In this document: in pieces, positions 16,440 to 25,509 of the stretch
Position numbering within the stretch: position 1 is the stretch's first letter
Layout: every line of letters starts with the position of its first letter
Assembly: GCA_023410475.1 (NCBI GenBank)
Contig: JAEYPS010000028.1
Coordinates: 193,880-257,879 of the forward strand
DNA length: 64,000 nucleotides
Direction of reading: 5' to 3'
Source of the DNA: Bacillota bacterium
GTDB lineage: Bacteria; Bacillota; Clostridia; Christensenellales; SZUA-584
Position numbers and translations under genes: made by a program
The notes under the pieces: generated by a model
Told to the model about the DNA's origin: nothing
Databases searched by the model: none
Seen by the model: only the letters and a program-made list of their open reading frames with translations

Positions 16440-17387
16440 GTGATGATACTGACAGTCACATTAAACCCGGCCATGGACAGGCTGATGTTCGTGGACGGAT
16501 TTACATTCAACGTTACGAACAGGATATACCGACGCGAAAACTGCGTGGGCGGAAAAGGCACGCATGTTTCCGTTAACCTGGCGTGCCTCGGGGAGCCGAG
16601 CATAGCGATGGGAATAGCTATGGGTGAGACCGGACATCAGATCATCAGCAGCCTTGAAGAGCAGGGCGTGATCTGTGATTTTGTTTACTCCGAGCAGGGT
16701 GAGTCTCGCACGAACTATATACTGCTTGACGGCAAGTCGAGCACTCTCATTTGTGAGCGCGGCCCCGATATACCGGCGGATATGCTGGACACGTTTTTTA
16801 TAAGGTATAATGAGCTTCTTGATCAAACAGACTGGGTAGTAATATCCGGCGACGCGTCGAATTTTGAGGACAACGCGGGACGCTCGCTGCAGGACAAGCT
16901 TCTTGAGACCGCGCGCGTCAAAGGAGTGCGCACAGTGCTTGACAGCGCGGGCGCATCGCTGAAATCGGGCATAGCGCACAGCCCCTATCTGATAAAGCCT
17001 AACGCCGAAGAGCTCTCAGAGCTGACAGGTATGCCCGCAAATACGGACGAGCAGATAATATCGGCAGTTAAAATGCTCTCGGGCTATAGTATAGAGATAA
17101 TAGCTGTTTCGATGGGCGGCCGGGGAAGCATAGTTAAGTTCGGCGGCAGCTTTTACCGAGCGGGTATCGCCAGCGTTGAGGCGGTAAATACGGTAGGCTG
17201 CGGAGACGCGTATCTGAGCGGCCTTGTGTACTCTATAAAAAACGGATATGCCCCGGAGCGCGCGCTTGCGTTCGCGGCGGCATGCGGCGCGGCGGAGGCG
17301 CTGAATCCTCTGTCAGTCGGGTTTGATAAAAACAAAGCGCTTGAGCTTTGCAAAAATATAAGAATTGAGAGATTGGAGACAGAATAG
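16440..17387 (+). CDS. PfkB-family kinase, 1-phosphofructokinase/tagatose-6-phosphate kinase type
   Basis: A 315-residue kinase of the FruK/LacC branch, shown by TLNPAMDRLMFVDG at the start, GGKGTHVSVNLACLG in the middle and the catalytic VGCGDAYLSGLVYSI. It phosphorylates a ketohexose phosphate such as fructose 1-phosphate or tagatose 6-phosphate. The start is GTG at 16440 or ATG at 16443; neither has a clear ribosome-binding site because the hairpin occupies that space. Its stop overlaps the aldolase GTG by one base (TAGTG), so kinase and aldolase are coupled. Confidence 0.85.
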   Translation: MMILTVTLNPAMDRLMFVDGFTFNVTNRIYRRENCVGGKGTHVSVNLACLGEPSIAMGIAMGETGHQIISSLEEQGVICDFVYSEQGESRTNYILLDGKSSTLICERGPDIPADMLDTFFIRYNELLDQTDWVVISGDASNFEDNAGRSLQDKLLETARVKGVRTVLDSAGASLKSGIAHSPYLIKPNAEELSELTGMPANTDEQIISAVKMLSGYSIEIIAVSMGGRGSIVKFGGSFYRAGIASVEAVNTVGCGDAYLSGLVYSIKNGYAPERALAFAAACGAAEALNPLSVGFDKNKALELCKNIRIERLETE

Positions 17388-17983
17388 TGCAGTATATTGA
17401 AGAGAGAAAGAAAATGCTGAAGATAGCCAGCGACCTGTGGGAGCGCAGGCTGACAAACGCGGCGGGAGGCAACCTTGCGATGCGGGTGGACGACAACCGC
17501 ATACTGCTTTCACCGTCTATGATGAGCGAGCACAAGCATTGCTGTATCGATATCGAGGAACCCTTGCTGATAGACTACGACTGCAACATACTCGAAGGCA
17601 CGGGGGCGTTCTCGCGCGAGGGCAGGATGCACGCGCTGATAATGAAAAACATACCCGAGGTCAGCGGCGTGATTCACGCGCATCCTTTCTATACGATGGT
17701 ATTTGTCGCGGCATGCAAGCCAATACCGCAGGTCACGGAAGCGACACTTAAAATGGGAGAGACAGGCCTTATACATCAGGCAAAGGCGTACAGCATGGAG
17801 CTTGCCGAGAACGCGTATGAATACTTCCTTCCCAAGCGTGAACAGCTGAAGACAACGGGGCTTTGCGGACTGCTGCCCTATCACGGCACCGTCGCGGTAG
17901 GCAAACACATCGAACAGGCGTTTTCGGTCGTCGAACGGGTTGAAGCGGACGCGGTATGCAATATATTCGGGAAACTGATCTAG
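17387..17983 (+). CDS. Class II aldolase/adducin family protein (fuculose/rhamnulose-phosphate aldolase-like)
   Basis: A 198-residue zinc aldolase. The zinc ligands His-x-His are in GVIHAHPFY (about residues 97-99), with the third His in YHGTVAVG (about 165). The conserved N-terminal NAAGGNLAMRV binds substrate phosphate, and the segment EGTGAFSREGRMHALI carries the catalytic Glu. Members split L-fuculose 1-phosphate or L-rhamnulose 1-phosphate to dihydroxyacetone phosphate and lactaldehyde. The start is GTG inside the previous stop, and the rhamnulokinase-like gene follows two bases later, which supports a deoxysugar phosphate as substrate. Confidence 0.88.
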   Translation: MQYIEERKKMLKIASDLWERRLTNAAGGNLAMRVDDNRILLSPSMMSEHKHCCIDIEEPLLIDYDCNILEGTGAFSREGRMHALIMKNIPEVSGVIHAHPFYTMVFVAACKPIPQVTEATLKMGETGLIHQAKAYSMELAENAYEYFLPKREQLKTTGLCGLLPYHGTVAVGKHIEQAFSVVERVEADAVCNIFGKLI

Positions 17984-17984
17984 A

Positions 17985-19457
17985 ATGAACAAAAAGCTGA
18001 TCGTGTGCGACATCGGAGCGTCGAGCGGGAGGGTCTTTTCAGCGGCGTATGATGGCGAAAAGCTCTCGCTCGAAGTGATTCACAGATTTTTGAATAAACC
18101 TGTTATCATCGGTGGCAGCCTTTACTGGGATATCTTCGCGCTGTATGAAGGGCTGAAGCTGGGTATCGCTTCAGCGAAGGACGCTGATTCCATAGGCATA
18201 GACTCGTTCAGCAACGATTACCTGCTGCTTGACGGCGCGGGCGATATAATTGAGCCTGCGCACACCTACCGCGACGGGCGCACGCTTGGCATGGTAGAGC
18301 AGATGGACAAATACATCTCGCGTAAAGAGCTTTATTACCGCACAGGCCTTCAGTTTAACAGGATGAATTCGCTCTATCAGTGGCTGTCGCTCATAAAACA
18401 GCGCCCGTGGATACTTGAGGCGTCAGACGATTTGCTTTTTGTGCCCGACGCGCTGGCTTATTTTTTGACGGGTGAGAAGGTTACCGAATATACGCTGGCC
18501 AGCGTATCGCAGGCGTATAGCCCGACCCGCGGCGGCTGGGATGTGCAGCTTCTTGAGAGCATAGGCTTTCCGGTGCGGCTGCTGCAAAACATTATCCGGC
18601 CAGGTGAGACTATAGGCAGGCTTTCAGGCAAGGTTTGCGAAGAGCTCTCGGTAAAACAAATGCCGGTTATCGCTGTGGGCGGGCATGATACTGCTTCGGC
18701 CGTGGCCGCAGTGCCGAGCAATAAAGCGAGATTCGCATATATCAGCAGCGGCACATGGTCTATAGCTGGAACGGAAATAGATAAACCGCTTATAAACGAG
18801 AGAAGCTTTCGCCACGGTCTTGCAAACGAGGGCGGCGTGGGCGGACGCATAAGGCTGCTCAAAAACGTTATGGGCCTTTGGATATTGCAGGAGTGCAGGC
18901 GGTACTGGCAGGAGCGGGGAGAGGACTACAGCTTTTCGGACCTGTCCCTGCTTGCCAAAGCGTCCGTTTGGGATAAGGATTTGTTCGATCCCGATGACGA
19001 GCTGTTTTACAAGCCGGGGCCTATGCCCGAGCTTATAGAGCGCTATTTTGAGACGCGCGGCGGGCAGGCTCCGCGTGAGGTCGGCGATGTCGTGCGCTGC
19101 GTGCTTTTGAGCCTTGCGTGCAAATACCGCTACGTGCTTGAATGCATAGAGTACGCGTGCGGTTACGAGCTTCCTGTTATCCATATCGTCGGCGGCGGCG
19201 CTCAGAATGAACTGCTCAACCAATTGACAGCGAATATTACCGGCAAGCCGGTATATGCCGGGCCTTCCGAAGCAACGGCGATGGGCAACGCCGTGGCGCA
19301 GCTGATGGCGGCGGGAGAGTTCGCGTCGCTTGGCGAAGCGAGGAGCGCGGTAATACGCAGCGCGGATATAAAAGAATTTCTTCCGGACTACAGCGAAGCA
19401 TGGCGCGAGATATATGAGCGATATATATCAGACGTCGGTCTTCCTCCTGTGAAATGA
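17985..19457 (+). CDS. rhaB: Rhamnulokinase-like FGGY kinase
   Basis: A 490-residue FGGY kinase. The N-terminal VCDIGASSGRVFSA is the hallmark of rhamnulokinases; YISSGTWSIAGTE and HIVGGGAQNELLNQ are the later ATP-site segments. It would phosphorylate L-rhamnulose, L-fuculose or a related ketose at C1, giving the substrate of the class II aldolase encoded just upstream. It is the last gene of this cluster, followed by a terminator at 19525. No rhamnose or fucose isomerase or transporter is adjacent; the nearest isomerase-like gene is at 24156. Confidence 0.82.
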   Translation: MNKKLIVCDIGASSGRVFSAAYDGEKLSLEVIHRFLNKPVIIGGSLYWDIFALYEGLKLGIASAKDADSIGIDSFSNDYLLLDGAGDIIEPAHTYRDGRTLGMVEQMDKYISRKELYYRTGLQFNRMNSLYQWLSLIKQRPWILEASDDLLFVPDALAYFLTGEKVTEYTLASVSQAYSPTRGGWDVQLLESIGFPVRLLQNIIRPGETIGRLSGKVCEELSVKQMPVIAVGGHDTASAVAAVPSNKARFAYISSGTWSIAGTEIDKPLINERSFRHGLANEGGVGGRIRLLKNVMGLWILQECRRYWQERGEDYSFSDLSLLAKASVWDKDLFDPDDELFYKPGPMPELIERYFETRGGQAPREVGDVVRCVLLSLACKYRYVLECIEYACGYELPVIHIVGGGAQNELLNQLTANITGKPVYAGPSEATAMGNAVAQLMAAGEFASLGEARSAVIRSADIKEFLPDYSEAWREIYERYISDVGLPPVK

Positions 19458-19524
19458 TTATCGGGTACTCACTTACAGCATCAAAATATCTGAATACTAA
19501 GCATATATGAGGGATAGAAACGGT

Positions 19525-19567
19525 GAGCCGGGAAAGATTATAGATTGTGCCGGCTCTTATTTTATTT
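19525..19567 (+). terminator. Terminator after the rhaB-like gene
   Basis: GAGCCGG and CCGGCTC form a 7-bp stem with an 18-nt loop, followed by TTATTTTATTT. Confidence 0.65.
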
Positions 19568-19623
19568 ACGGATTTGATTGGGATAATGGCGGGTGGCAGG
19601 GCAGTTTTTTATTAGTTTATCTA

Positions 19624-19652
19624 TTGACAATTGCCTACAAACAAAATAAAAT
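19624..19652 (+). promoter_or_regulatory. Promoter of the 19703-24106 cluster
   Basis: TTGACA, exactly 17 bp and TAAAAT form a strong sigma-A match in AT-rich DNA, with a start near 19659. Repeated ATAAACAATAA/ATAATAAACG-like words follow and could bind the DeoR regulator encoded in the cluster. Confidence 0.72.
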
Positions 19653-19702
19653 AACAATAAACAATAATATAAAATAATAAACGATTCTTAATAGTTTATC
19701 AA

Positions 19703-20734
19703 ATGAAAGCGGCGATTATGAAAAAGACGATTAATGTATGCTTGATAGGCGCGGGACGGGCGGGAATGATACACGCCAGAAATTTCAAATCGAAAGTCCC
19801 CGGAGCGCGCATCGCGGCGGTCGCAGACCCATATGAGCAGGCATGCCGGGAGGCGTGCGAAGAGCTTGAGATACAAAGATACTACCTCGATTACAAAGAC
19901 ATTTTGAATGAGGACGATATACACGCCGTGGTCGTTGTTTCGCCCACGAAGTTTCACAAGGAAATAGTCGTAGACTGCGCGAACGCGGGCAAGCATATAC
20001 TGTGCGAAAAGCCTATGGCGATGACGGCGCAGGAATGCGACGAGATGATAGAGGCGGCGGCAAGGAACGATATAAAGCTTCAGATAGGCTTTATGCGGCG
20101 CTTCGACGAGAGCTTTCAAAAGGCGAAGGAAGCAATAGACGCGGGCTCCATCGGAGACATAGTCCATATACGGTCTATCACGAGAGGGCCGAGCAAGCCA
20201 AAAGAATGGATGTATGACATCGAAGCAAGCAACGGGCCGCTGGCCGAGGTCAACAGCCACGACATAGACTGCGTAAGATGGCTGGCGGGAAGCGACATAG
20301 TGTCGCTGTACGCTATAGCGGGCAACTACCGTAATAGGGAGATAGCAGAGCAGTACCCCGACTTTTACGACAACGTCGTTATGACGGGAGAACTCAAAAA
20401 CGCAGTGCAGTTCACGATAGAAGGAGCGCAGTACGCAAGATACGGCTATGACGCGAGGGTAGAGGTATTGGGGACGAAAGGCGTCGTCCATATAGGCAGG
20501 ACACAGGCGTATCACATGAATGTGGTAAGCGAGGAGCACGGCAGCAGCTCGCCGTTCATAACGAGCTGGACGACGCTGTTTAAAGACGCGTACCTCGAAG
20601 AGGACATTCAGTTTATAGAGTGTATACTGAATGACACGGCTCCCAAAGTAACGGGAGAAGACGGCAAGGCGGCGGTGGCTGTAGTAAAGGCAGGCAACCG
20701 CTCGATAAAGGAAAAAACGATCATCAGACTATAG
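19703..20734 (+). CDS. Gfo/Idh/MocA family oxidoreductase (inositol/sugar dehydrogenase-like)
   Basis: A 343-residue NAD(P)-dependent dehydrogenase. The Rossmann motif LIGAGRAGMIHAR, the cofactor-linked Lys in LCEKPMAM (about residue 102) and the substrate-site segment EVNSHDIDCVRWL are all present. It resembles myo-inositol 2-dehydrogenase-type members, which oxidise a ring hydroxyl to a ketone. It is the first gene after the promoter, 9 bp before a zinc dehydrogenase. ATG 19718 is an alternative start; neither has a strong ribosome-binding site. Confidence 0.87.
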   Translation: MKAAIMKKTINVCLIGAGRAGMIHARNFKSKVPGARIAAVADPYEQACREACEELEIQRYYLDYKDILNEDDIHAVVVVSPTKFHKEIVVDCANAGKHILCEKPMAMTAQECDEMIEAAARNDIKLQIGFMRRFDESFQKAKEAIDAGSIGDIVHIRSITRGPSKPKEWMYDIEASNGPLAEVNSHDIDCVRWLAGSDIVSLYAIAGNYRNREIAEQYPDFYDNVVMTGELKNAVQFTIEGAQYARYGYDARVEVLGTKGVVHIGRTQAYHMNVVSEEHGSSSPFITSWTTLFKDAYLEEDIQFIECILNDTAPKVTGEDGKAAVAVVKAGNRSIKEKTIIRL

Positions 20735-20743
20735 GGGGCTAAC

Positions 20744-21787
20744 ATGCTGGCAGCAAGGCTATACGGACCAAGAAAACTCATCGTTGAGGAAATAGAAAAA
20801 CCGAGCATAAACGCAAACGAGATGCTTATAAAGATAAAGGCCGCGGCTGTATGCGGTACGGACATCAGGATGTATCAGAACGGCTCCGGCGACATAAGCG
20901 AGGATAACCCGAGGGTGCTGGGTCACGAGTTCGGAGGCGTTATCGATAAGGTAGGCGCTGACGTCGAGTTTTACAAAGAAGGCATGGAGGTTGCGCTCGC
21001 GCCCAACATCGGCTGCGGCATATGCAACAAGTGCGTCCGCGGTAACGGGCATCTTTGCGACAGCTACACCGCTTTTGGCATAAACATGGACGGAGCGTTC
21101 GCGGAGTATGTAAAGGTGCCGGAAAAGGCTATAAGGCAGGGCAACATCATGGAGCTGCCCGCCGGGCTCAAGGCGGAGGACGTTGCGCTCAACGAGCCCC
21201 TGTCGTGCGCGTATAACGGCGCTCTTGCGTGCCATATCATGCCGGGGGACTATGTGCTTATCGTGGGCGCGGGCACCATAGGGCTGTTCCACGCTAAGCT
21301 GGCGAAGATATTCGGCGCCGCAAAGATAATAATGAACGACCTTTCGGAGGATCGCCTGAAGATGTGCAAAGACATCGAGAGCGGCATAATCACATACCAC
21401 GGCGACGATCTTGACGGCTTTATAAAGGAGCAGACGAAAGGAAGAGGCGTGGACGTATGCATAACGGCCTGTCCATCTCCCGAAGTCCAGAAGAAATCGC
21501 TTGAGCTCATGGCGGAAGGCGGAAGGATAAATTTCTTCGGAGGACTGCCCAAGGCAAAAGAGAACGTTGCTATCAATACGAACATCATCCATTATAAGCA
21601 GCTCATAGTAACAGGCAGCACAAGGGCGAGCATAGGCCATTTCAGGAAGACGCTTCAGCTTATAGCGGACGGACTGATAGACCTTACCGGCATAGTGACG
21701 GCAAGGTACAGCCTTAAAGATATCGGCAAGGCCTTTGAGAACGCTGAAAAAGCGATAGGCCTCAAGAGCGTTATAGAATTTCGGTAA
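20744..21787 (+). CDS. Zinc-dependent medium-chain dehydrogenase (sorbitol dehydrogenase family)
   Basis: A 347-residue dehydrogenase with catalytic zinc motifs VCGTDIRM and GHEFGGV, the structural zinc cysteines in CGICNKCVRGNGHLC, and the Rossmann loop VGAGTIGLFHAKL. It is a paralogue-type partner of the enzyme at 15338. It lies between a Gfo/Idh/MocA dehydrogenase and an FGGY kinase, so an alcohol-to-ketone oxidation before phosphorylation fits. The ribosome-binding site is weak (AGGGGGC). Confidence 0.88.
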   Translation: MLAARLYGPRKLIVEEIEKPSINANEMLIKIKAAAVCGTDIRMYQNGSGDISEDNPRVLGHEFGGVIDKVGADVEFYKEGMEVALAPNIGCGICNKCVRGNGHLCDSYTAFGINMDGAFAEYVKVPEKAIRQGNIMELPAGLKAEDVALNEPLSCAYNGALACHIMPGDYVLIVGAGTIGLFHAKLAKIFGAAKIIMNDLSEDRLKMCKDIESGIITYHGDDLDGFIKEQTKGRGVDVCITACPSPEVQKKSLELMAEGGRINFFGGLPKAKENVAINTNIIHYKQLIVTGSTRASIGHFRKTLQLIADGLIDLTGIVTARYSLKDIGKAFENAEKAIGLKSVIEFR

Positions 21788-21800
21788 AGTTGGTGCATGT

Positions 21801-23321
21801 ATGGCGAATTATCTTATCGGCGTTGATATCGGCACACAGGGAACAAAGGCTAACCTATACGACGAGGAAGGGCGCATAATAAGCAGCAGCTTTGAAGCGT
21901 CGAATCTCTTAAGCCCTAAGACCGGAGAGGTATATCAGGAGGCGGACGAGATATTTTCATCCGTCATCAACACTGTAAAAGACGTCGTCGTGAAGAGCGG
22001 AGTTGACGCGTCCGAGATACGCGCGATGGGTATGGACTCGCAGATGGCGGGCATCATGGGCATCGATAAGGATTTTGAGGCCGCCACATACTATGACAGC
22101 TGGCTCGACACGAAGTGCGCAAATTATATCGCCGAGATAAAGCGCCTCGCCGGCAGAAGATCTATAGAATTGAACGGAGCGCCCGTAACGTACACGCACG
22201 GCCCGAAGGTGCTGTGGTGGAAAAACGAGCGCCCCGATGTTTATAACAACATAGCGAAATTCGTGCTGCCGCATATATACGTAGGAGGAAAGCTCTGCGG
22301 TCTCAAATCGGACGAAGCGGTGACGGATTACACATGTATACACTTCAGCGGTTTTGCCGACAACCTGAACAAGACGTGGTCGGACGAGCTTCTGGAGACG
22401 TTCGGCGTTAAAAGAGATAAGCTCCCCGACATAGCCGAGCCATGGAAGGTCGTAGGGAAGCTGAAAAGAGAATACGCCTCGGCGTGCGGGCTTATGGAAG
22501 GGCTGCCTGTGGTCGCCGGGTGCGGAGATTCCGCCGCTACATGCCTTGGGGCGGGAATAGTCAAACCCGGACAGGTCTTCGATGTTGCGGGAACGGCATC
22601 TATACTGTCGTGCTGCGTCGATACATACAGACCCGATACAAAGCATGAGGCGCTCATGTTTATGCGGTCGGTGATAGACGGGCTGTGGATGCCCCTAGCG
22701 TACATAAACGGCGGAGGTATGTGCCTCAAATGGTATAAGGACGATATAGCGGGCGCTGACTGCGGCCTTGACTATCAGACGCTCGAGCGCGAAGCGGGCG
22801 AAGTCCGGCCGGGAAGCGAAGGGCTGATATTCCTGCCCCATTTCGCGGGAAGGGTATGCCCGAACGATCCGGATGTAAGAGGCAGCTTTATTGGCCTTAA
22901 CCTGTCGCACAAGCGCGGGCACCTCTTCCGCGCTATTATGGAAGGCATAGCTTACGAGTATAAGTATTATCTCGAGGTTATAAAAGACACAGGCATAGAC
23001 ACCGAGATACAAAGCGTGTTCGGAATGGGCGGGGGAGCTAAGAGCGAACTCTTCAATAAAATAAAGGCCGACGTTTTGGGGCTGCCTTATGTACAGCTTC
23101 AAAACGTTGATACAGCAACGCTGGGCAGCGCCATCGTTGCCGGTTTCGGCATTGGGATGTACAATGATATCGCAAAGACCGCTGAAGGATTCAAAAGGCT
23201 GGGCTCCAAGGTCGCGAGCGACCTCGAAGCATATGAGAGCTATGCTCCTTATACAAAAGCCTACCTCGAATCGTTTCCGGCGCTGGGCAAAATATTTCAT
23301 ACATTGGGGGTAATTCAATGA
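21801..23321 (+). CDS. FGGY-family carbohydrate kinase
   Basis: A 506-residue kinase. The N-terminal IGVDIGTQGTKANLYD and C-terminal FGMGGGAKSELFNKI ATP-binding segments are intact, and GMDSQMAGIMGID matches the substrate lip of xylulokinase-like members. It phosphorylates a ketose or polyol. Its stop overlaps the DeoR start (ATGA), so kinase and regulator are produced together. The substrate is unknown; the neighbouring dehydrogenases suggest a ketose formed by oxidation of a polyol or aldose. Confidence 0.85.
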   Translation: MANYLIGVDIGTQGTKANLYDEEGRIISSSFEASNLLSPKTGEVYQEADEIFSSVINTVKDVVVKSGVDASEIRAMGMDSQMAGIMGIDKDFEAATYYDSWLDTKCANYIAEIKRLAGRRSIELNGAPVTYTHGPKVLWWKNERPDVYNNIAKFVLPHIYVGGKLCGLKSDEAVTDYTCIHFSGFADNLNKTWSDELLETFGVKRDKLPDIAEPWKVVGKLKREYASACGLMEGLPVVAGCGDSAATCLGAGIVKPGQVFDVAGTASILSCCVDTYRPDTKHEALMFMRSVIDGLWMPLAYINGGGMCLKWYKDDIAGADCGLDYQTLEREAGEVRPGSEGLIFLPHFAGRVCPNDPDVRGSFIGLNLSHKRGHLFRAIMEGIAYEYKYYLEVIKDTGIDTEIQSVFGMGGGAKSELFNKIKADVLGLPYVQLQNVDTATLGSAIVAGFGIGMYNDIAKTAEGFKRLGSKVASDLEAYESYAPYTKAYLESFPALGKIFHTLGVIQ

Positions 23322-24106
23322 GCGGCCAACCTGTTAATGAATCCATGTTTGCTGAAGAGCGAAAGAACGCTATCGCCGAGTACATCCACAAGAACAGAAA
23401 ATCGACCGTAAACGAGCTGTGCAGGATATTCAAGGTCTCGCCCGCTACGATAAGAAACGACCTCAACGAGCTTGAGAACGCGGGGCTGTTAAAGCGTACG
23501 CACGGCGGCGCGATACCCAACATAAAGGCTAATTACGAACTCAACTCAAACCAGAAGAAAGTAGAGCAGCTTAAAGAGAAGGAGGCTATCGCGAAGAAGG
23601 CTCTTAATTACGTTGAAGACGGCGATACAATAGCTATAGACACCGGCACTACGACGCTGTGTTTCGCGAAGCTGCTCGTTTCTAAAAAGAATCTGACCAT
23701 AGTCACAAACGATATCGAGATCGCGGGGTTTCTGGAGGAGAATTCGGAGTTTGACATCGTGCTTATCGGAGGCAGGGTGCGAAAAGGCTTCCACTGCAGC
23801 GTAGGCCCTATAGCGCTTCGGTGCCTTGAAGGGCTGAGCGTAGACAAAGCGTTCGTGGCGAGCAACTCCATCAGCGTTAAGAACGGCCTCACTACCCCCA
23901 GCATAGAGCTGGCGCAGATAAAGACGAGCCTTATTGGCTTTGCGGAAGAGGTATACCTTTTAAGCGACAGCAGCAAGTTCGGCAGGGCCTCGTTCGTAAA
24001 ATTCGCCGATATAGGCAAAATCGACACTATAGTAACCGACAACGGGCTGCCCGCAGCGCAGATAAGCGAACTTGAGCAGCAGGGGATTGCCGTTGACATC
24101 GCGTGA
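23318..24106 (+). CDS. DeoR-family transcriptional regulator
   Basis: A 262-residue cytosolic repressor. The N-terminal winged helix (ERKNAIAEYIHKN ... VSPATIRNDLNELENAGL) with the THGGA signature is followed by the DeoR effector domain (GDTIAIDTGTTT, IVTNDIEIA, GGRVRKGFHCSVG, VTDNG). These proteins sense a sugar phosphate made by the pathway they control. It lies inside the operon directly after the kinase, so its inducer is probably the kinase product. The operator is not identified; the 19650-19700 repeats are candidates. Confidence 0.92.
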   Translation: MSGQPVNESMFAEERKNAIAEYIHKNRKSTVNELCRIFKVSPATIRNDLNELENAGLLKRTHGGAIPNIKANYELNSNQKKVEQLKEKEAIAKKALNYVEDGDTIAIDTGTTTLCFAKLLVSKKNLTIVTNDIEIAGFLEENSEFDIVLIGGRVRKGFHCSVGPIALRCLEGLSVDKAFVASNSISVKNGLTTPSIELAQIKTSLIGFAEEVYLLSDSSKFGRASFVKFADIGKIDTIVTDNGLPAAQISELEQQGIAVDIA

Positions 24107-24155
24107 ATAATGATAAAGCCAATAGTTAAAAAATCTTTAGAAAAGGATGACAGAT

Positions 24156-25484
24156 ATGCTGACACGTCTGGTACCGTTGTATTTTTCCGCCGCTAATGAA
24201 AGAGAACGCAAGGAGTTTTCTGAGCAATTACTGCGGCTAAAAGAGATGTATGGCGACGTCGCGGAATTTTTAGAGCCCGTTATGGTAGGAGAGCAGCTGC
24301 CGACGGCTGACGCTGTCCTTTTTCCTCAGCTTATAGGCGCGGCGTTCAGGGAGATGGACAGTCTTAAAAGCATAACGCTGCCTGTTATAGTGCTTACATC
24401 TAAGTTCGGCACGGTGGAGATGTGGGACTGGGAGATAGTCACGTATCTGCGTCAAAAAGGGCTTAATGTGTTCTCGCCTTACAACACAGAGCTTGCTAAA
24501 GTGATACTGCGGGCGATAGCAGCTAAAAAGACGCTCGCGTCGGGAGGCAAATTTCTGATGCTTCAGGACAGCCCCGGAGAAGGCATGCAGGCGAATATAT
24601 TCAAGCGCTTCTACTGGTGGGAAGAGGAATGTACGCGCATAATGCAGGACACGTTCGGCATGCAGCTTATATACCGCAGCTGGAAGCAGGTCGGCGATCG
24701 CGCGAAGCAGATCAGCGACGACGAGGCTCGAAGAGCGTCGAAAGACTGGAACGTATGCGTTGAGGGCGTTCCCGAGGCGAACTATCTGCGCGCCGTCAAG
24801 ATATACGTAGCCGTAAAAGAGCTCATAAATGAAATAGGCGGCGTAGAGGGCGTGGGCAGCAACTGCCTAAACGAGTCTTTTGGCGCGGATACGACACCGT
24901 GCCTCGCGTGGACGATGATGTTTGAAAAAGACGACACCATCTGGGCGTGCGAGGGCGACACGCTGACGCTTCTCAGCACGTTCATATTATACCGCTCGCT
25001 CAAAGCCCCCATCATGATGACGAATATCTATCCGTTCCTTGTGGGTATGGCGGCGCTCGCGCATGAAAAGATAGACAAATTCCCCGACATCAACGACCCC
25101 GATAACCACGCACTCGGCGTTCACTGCGGCTATTTCGGACTTGCGCCGCGCCCGTTTTGCACAAAGTGGTGCGTGCGCCCCAAGGTGCTCGGCATCGTGG
25201 ACGACAACGCGATTATGATAGATTGCGAATTTCAAAAAGGCCCCATAACGCTGACTAAGATAGATTCGAGCTTTAAAAAGCTTACCATTATAGAAGCCGA
25301 GATAGAAGATTACGTGCAGTACCCCGGATCGGACTGCAGGAACGGCGCTCTGATACGCTATAAGGACGGCCACAAGGTCATGGATTCGCTCTCGTCCCAT
25401 CATCAGCTTATTATCGCGGGAAACAAGGTTCCGCAGCTCATACAGCTTGCCAAAGTTTTCGGTTGGGAAACGGAAATTTTGTAA
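24156..25484 (+). CDS. L-fucose/L-arabinose isomerase-family protein
   Basis: A protein of about 442 residues related to L-fucose isomerases and their catalytically uncertain homologues. The N-terminal part has FPQLIGAAF; the C-terminal domain has the segment GYFGLAPRPFC and the FQKGPITLTKID stretch of the fucose isomerase C-terminal fold. The family interconverts aldoses and ketoses with a divalent metal. I chose ATG 24156 because AAAAGG lies ten bases before it; ATG 24147 is only one base from that site. It follows the DeoR gene by 49 bp and leads into the TIM-barrel and Gfo genes. Confidence 0.75.
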   Translation: MLTRLVPLYFSAANERERKEFSEQLLRLKEMYGDVAEFLEPVMVGEQLPTADAVLFPQLIGAAFREMDSLKSITLPVIVLTSKFGTVEMWDWEIVTYLRQKGLNVFSPYNTELAKVILRAIAAKKTLASGGKFLMLQDSPGEGMQANIFKRFYWWEEECTRIMQDTFGMQLIYRSWKQVGDRAKQISDDEARRASKDWNVCVEGVPEANYLRAVKIYVAVKELINEIGGVEGVGSNCLNESFGADTTPCLAWTMMFEKDDTIWACEGDTLTLLSTFILYRSLKAPIMMTNIYPFLVGMAALAHEKIDKFPDINDPDNHALGVHCGYFGLAPRPFCTKWCVRPKVLGIVDDNAIMIDCEFQKGPITLTKIDSSFKKLTIIEAEIEDYVQYPGSDCRNGALIRYKDGHKVMDSLSSHHQLIIAGNKVPQLIQLAKVFGWETEIL

Positions 25485-25509
25485 TAATAAAAATAAAGGA
25501 GAATGAGCT

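Noticed and set aside
20759..21640. 293-codon minus-strand frame opposite the zinc dehydrogenase
   Set aside because: The plus-strand protein has full family motifs; the antisense product is Arg/Tyr/His-rich and featureless.
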